DNA of 64,000 nt from Verrucomicrobiales bacterium (GTDB lineage: Bacteria; Verrucomicrobiota; Verrucomicrobiia; Verrucomicrobiales; DEV007). The stretch spans positions 71,698 to 135,697 of the forward strand of contig PBSY01000007.1 in assembly GCA_002726915.1 (NCBI GenBank), in the 5' to 3' direction. Below the pieces are notes generated by a model. The model was given only the letters and a program-made list of their open reading frames with translations, ran no database searches and had not been told where the DNA came from. Positions 63,907 through 64,000 of the stretch are shown one piece after another. Position 1 is the first letter of the stretch. Every line of letters begins with the position of its first letter. The position numbers were made by a program, and so were the translations under genes.

Positions 63907-64000
63907 TCAGCGCGCCCGCATTGAATGCACCAGTTTGCTCTGACCCTCAAGCAGCTTCTCCCCTCGACCAAACTTTTCTCGGAGCACCCAAAGGAACTCT
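63907..64000 (-). CDS. 3' end of an unidentified minus-strand gene
   Basis: An open frame runs in from the right edge and ends at TGA (63909-63907). The visible 31 codons give FLWVLREKFGRGEKLLEGQS and a basic end. The frame and short distance to the DoxX/MauE gene (26 bases) suggest that it precedes that gene in an operon. Too little is visible to name it. Confidence 0.45.
   Translation of the reverse strand, partial: EFLWVLREKFGRGEKLLEGQSKLVHSMRAR

Overview
The window reads as a chromosomal stretch from a free-living, Gram-negative member of the Verrucomicrobiota, probably marine and aerobic. The main evidence is three large proteins typical of the PVC superphylum (two DUF1549/DUF1553 proteins, one with a planctomycete cytochrome c domain and a DUF1501 partner, plus a propeller/HEAT/cytochrome c protein), a formylglycine sulfatase, a Bacteroidetes-style three-gene succinate dehydrogenase, lpxB (hence lipid A), and a bat (aerotolerance) cluster. 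Genus is not assignable by eye. Coding density is high. I see no tRNA or rRNA gene, insertion sequence, phage gene or CRISPR array.

Layout. 1-5.1 kb (minus): end of a DUF1549/DUF1553 gene, a small unknown gene, hisC and purT. 5.2-8.1 kb (plus): an ABC-exporter-like membrane protein and two unknown proteins with C-terminal membrane anchors. 8.1-13.7 kb (minus): a DUF116/polyprenyl synthetase fusion, then sdhB, sdhA and sdhC. 13.9-15.7 kb: a sodium:alanine/glycine symporter with an inserted loop. 15.7-20 kb (minus): the DUF1501 and planctomycete cytochrome c pair. 20-22 kb: GtrA-like protein, an unknown CNCG-motif protein and a DUF3592 protein. 22-31.3 kb: glpK, panD, an M28 peptidase coupled to lpxB, dprA, a type IA topoisomerase with a lysine-rich tail, coaD and a lipoprotein. 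31.4-42.4 kb: avtA facing thiD, a degenerate S41 peptidase, bioF, an alpha/beta hydrolase, an MscS channel, holB-tmk, hisI, an aldolase/dehydrogenase fusion and a DUF2007/zinc ribbon protein. 42.5-51.2 kb: a class A penicillin-binding protein, an AraC regulator, a DUF2071 protein, the heme-binding propeller protein and the sulfatase. 51.6-59.6 kb: rpmF-plsX-fabH followed by batA, a batB/batC fusion, batD and batE. 59.6-64 kb: a beta-propeller protein, rsmB, a degenerate nucleotide pyrophosphatase-like protein, a DoxX/MauE protein and a gene end.

How the genes fit together. Most are housekeeping: histidine (hisC, hisI), purine (purT), pantothenate/CoA (panD, coaD), biotin (bioF), thiamine (thiD), branched-chain amino acid (avtA), fatty acid and phospholipid (plsX, fabH), lipid A (lpxB), peptidoglycan (PBP), DNA replication and uptake (holB, tmk, dprA, topoisomerase), and respiration (sdhCAB). 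The secreted PVC proteins, sulfatase and alpha/beta hydrolase suggest use of complex, partly sulfated polysaccharides. The least ordinary items are the DUF116/prenyl synthetase fusion, two exported proteins that keep an enzyme fold but have lost catalytic residues, carbohydrate-binding-like insertions in the PVC proteins, the symporter insert, and a bat cluster attached to fatty acid genes without moxR beside it. I did not find a clearly new multi-gene defence or mobile system.
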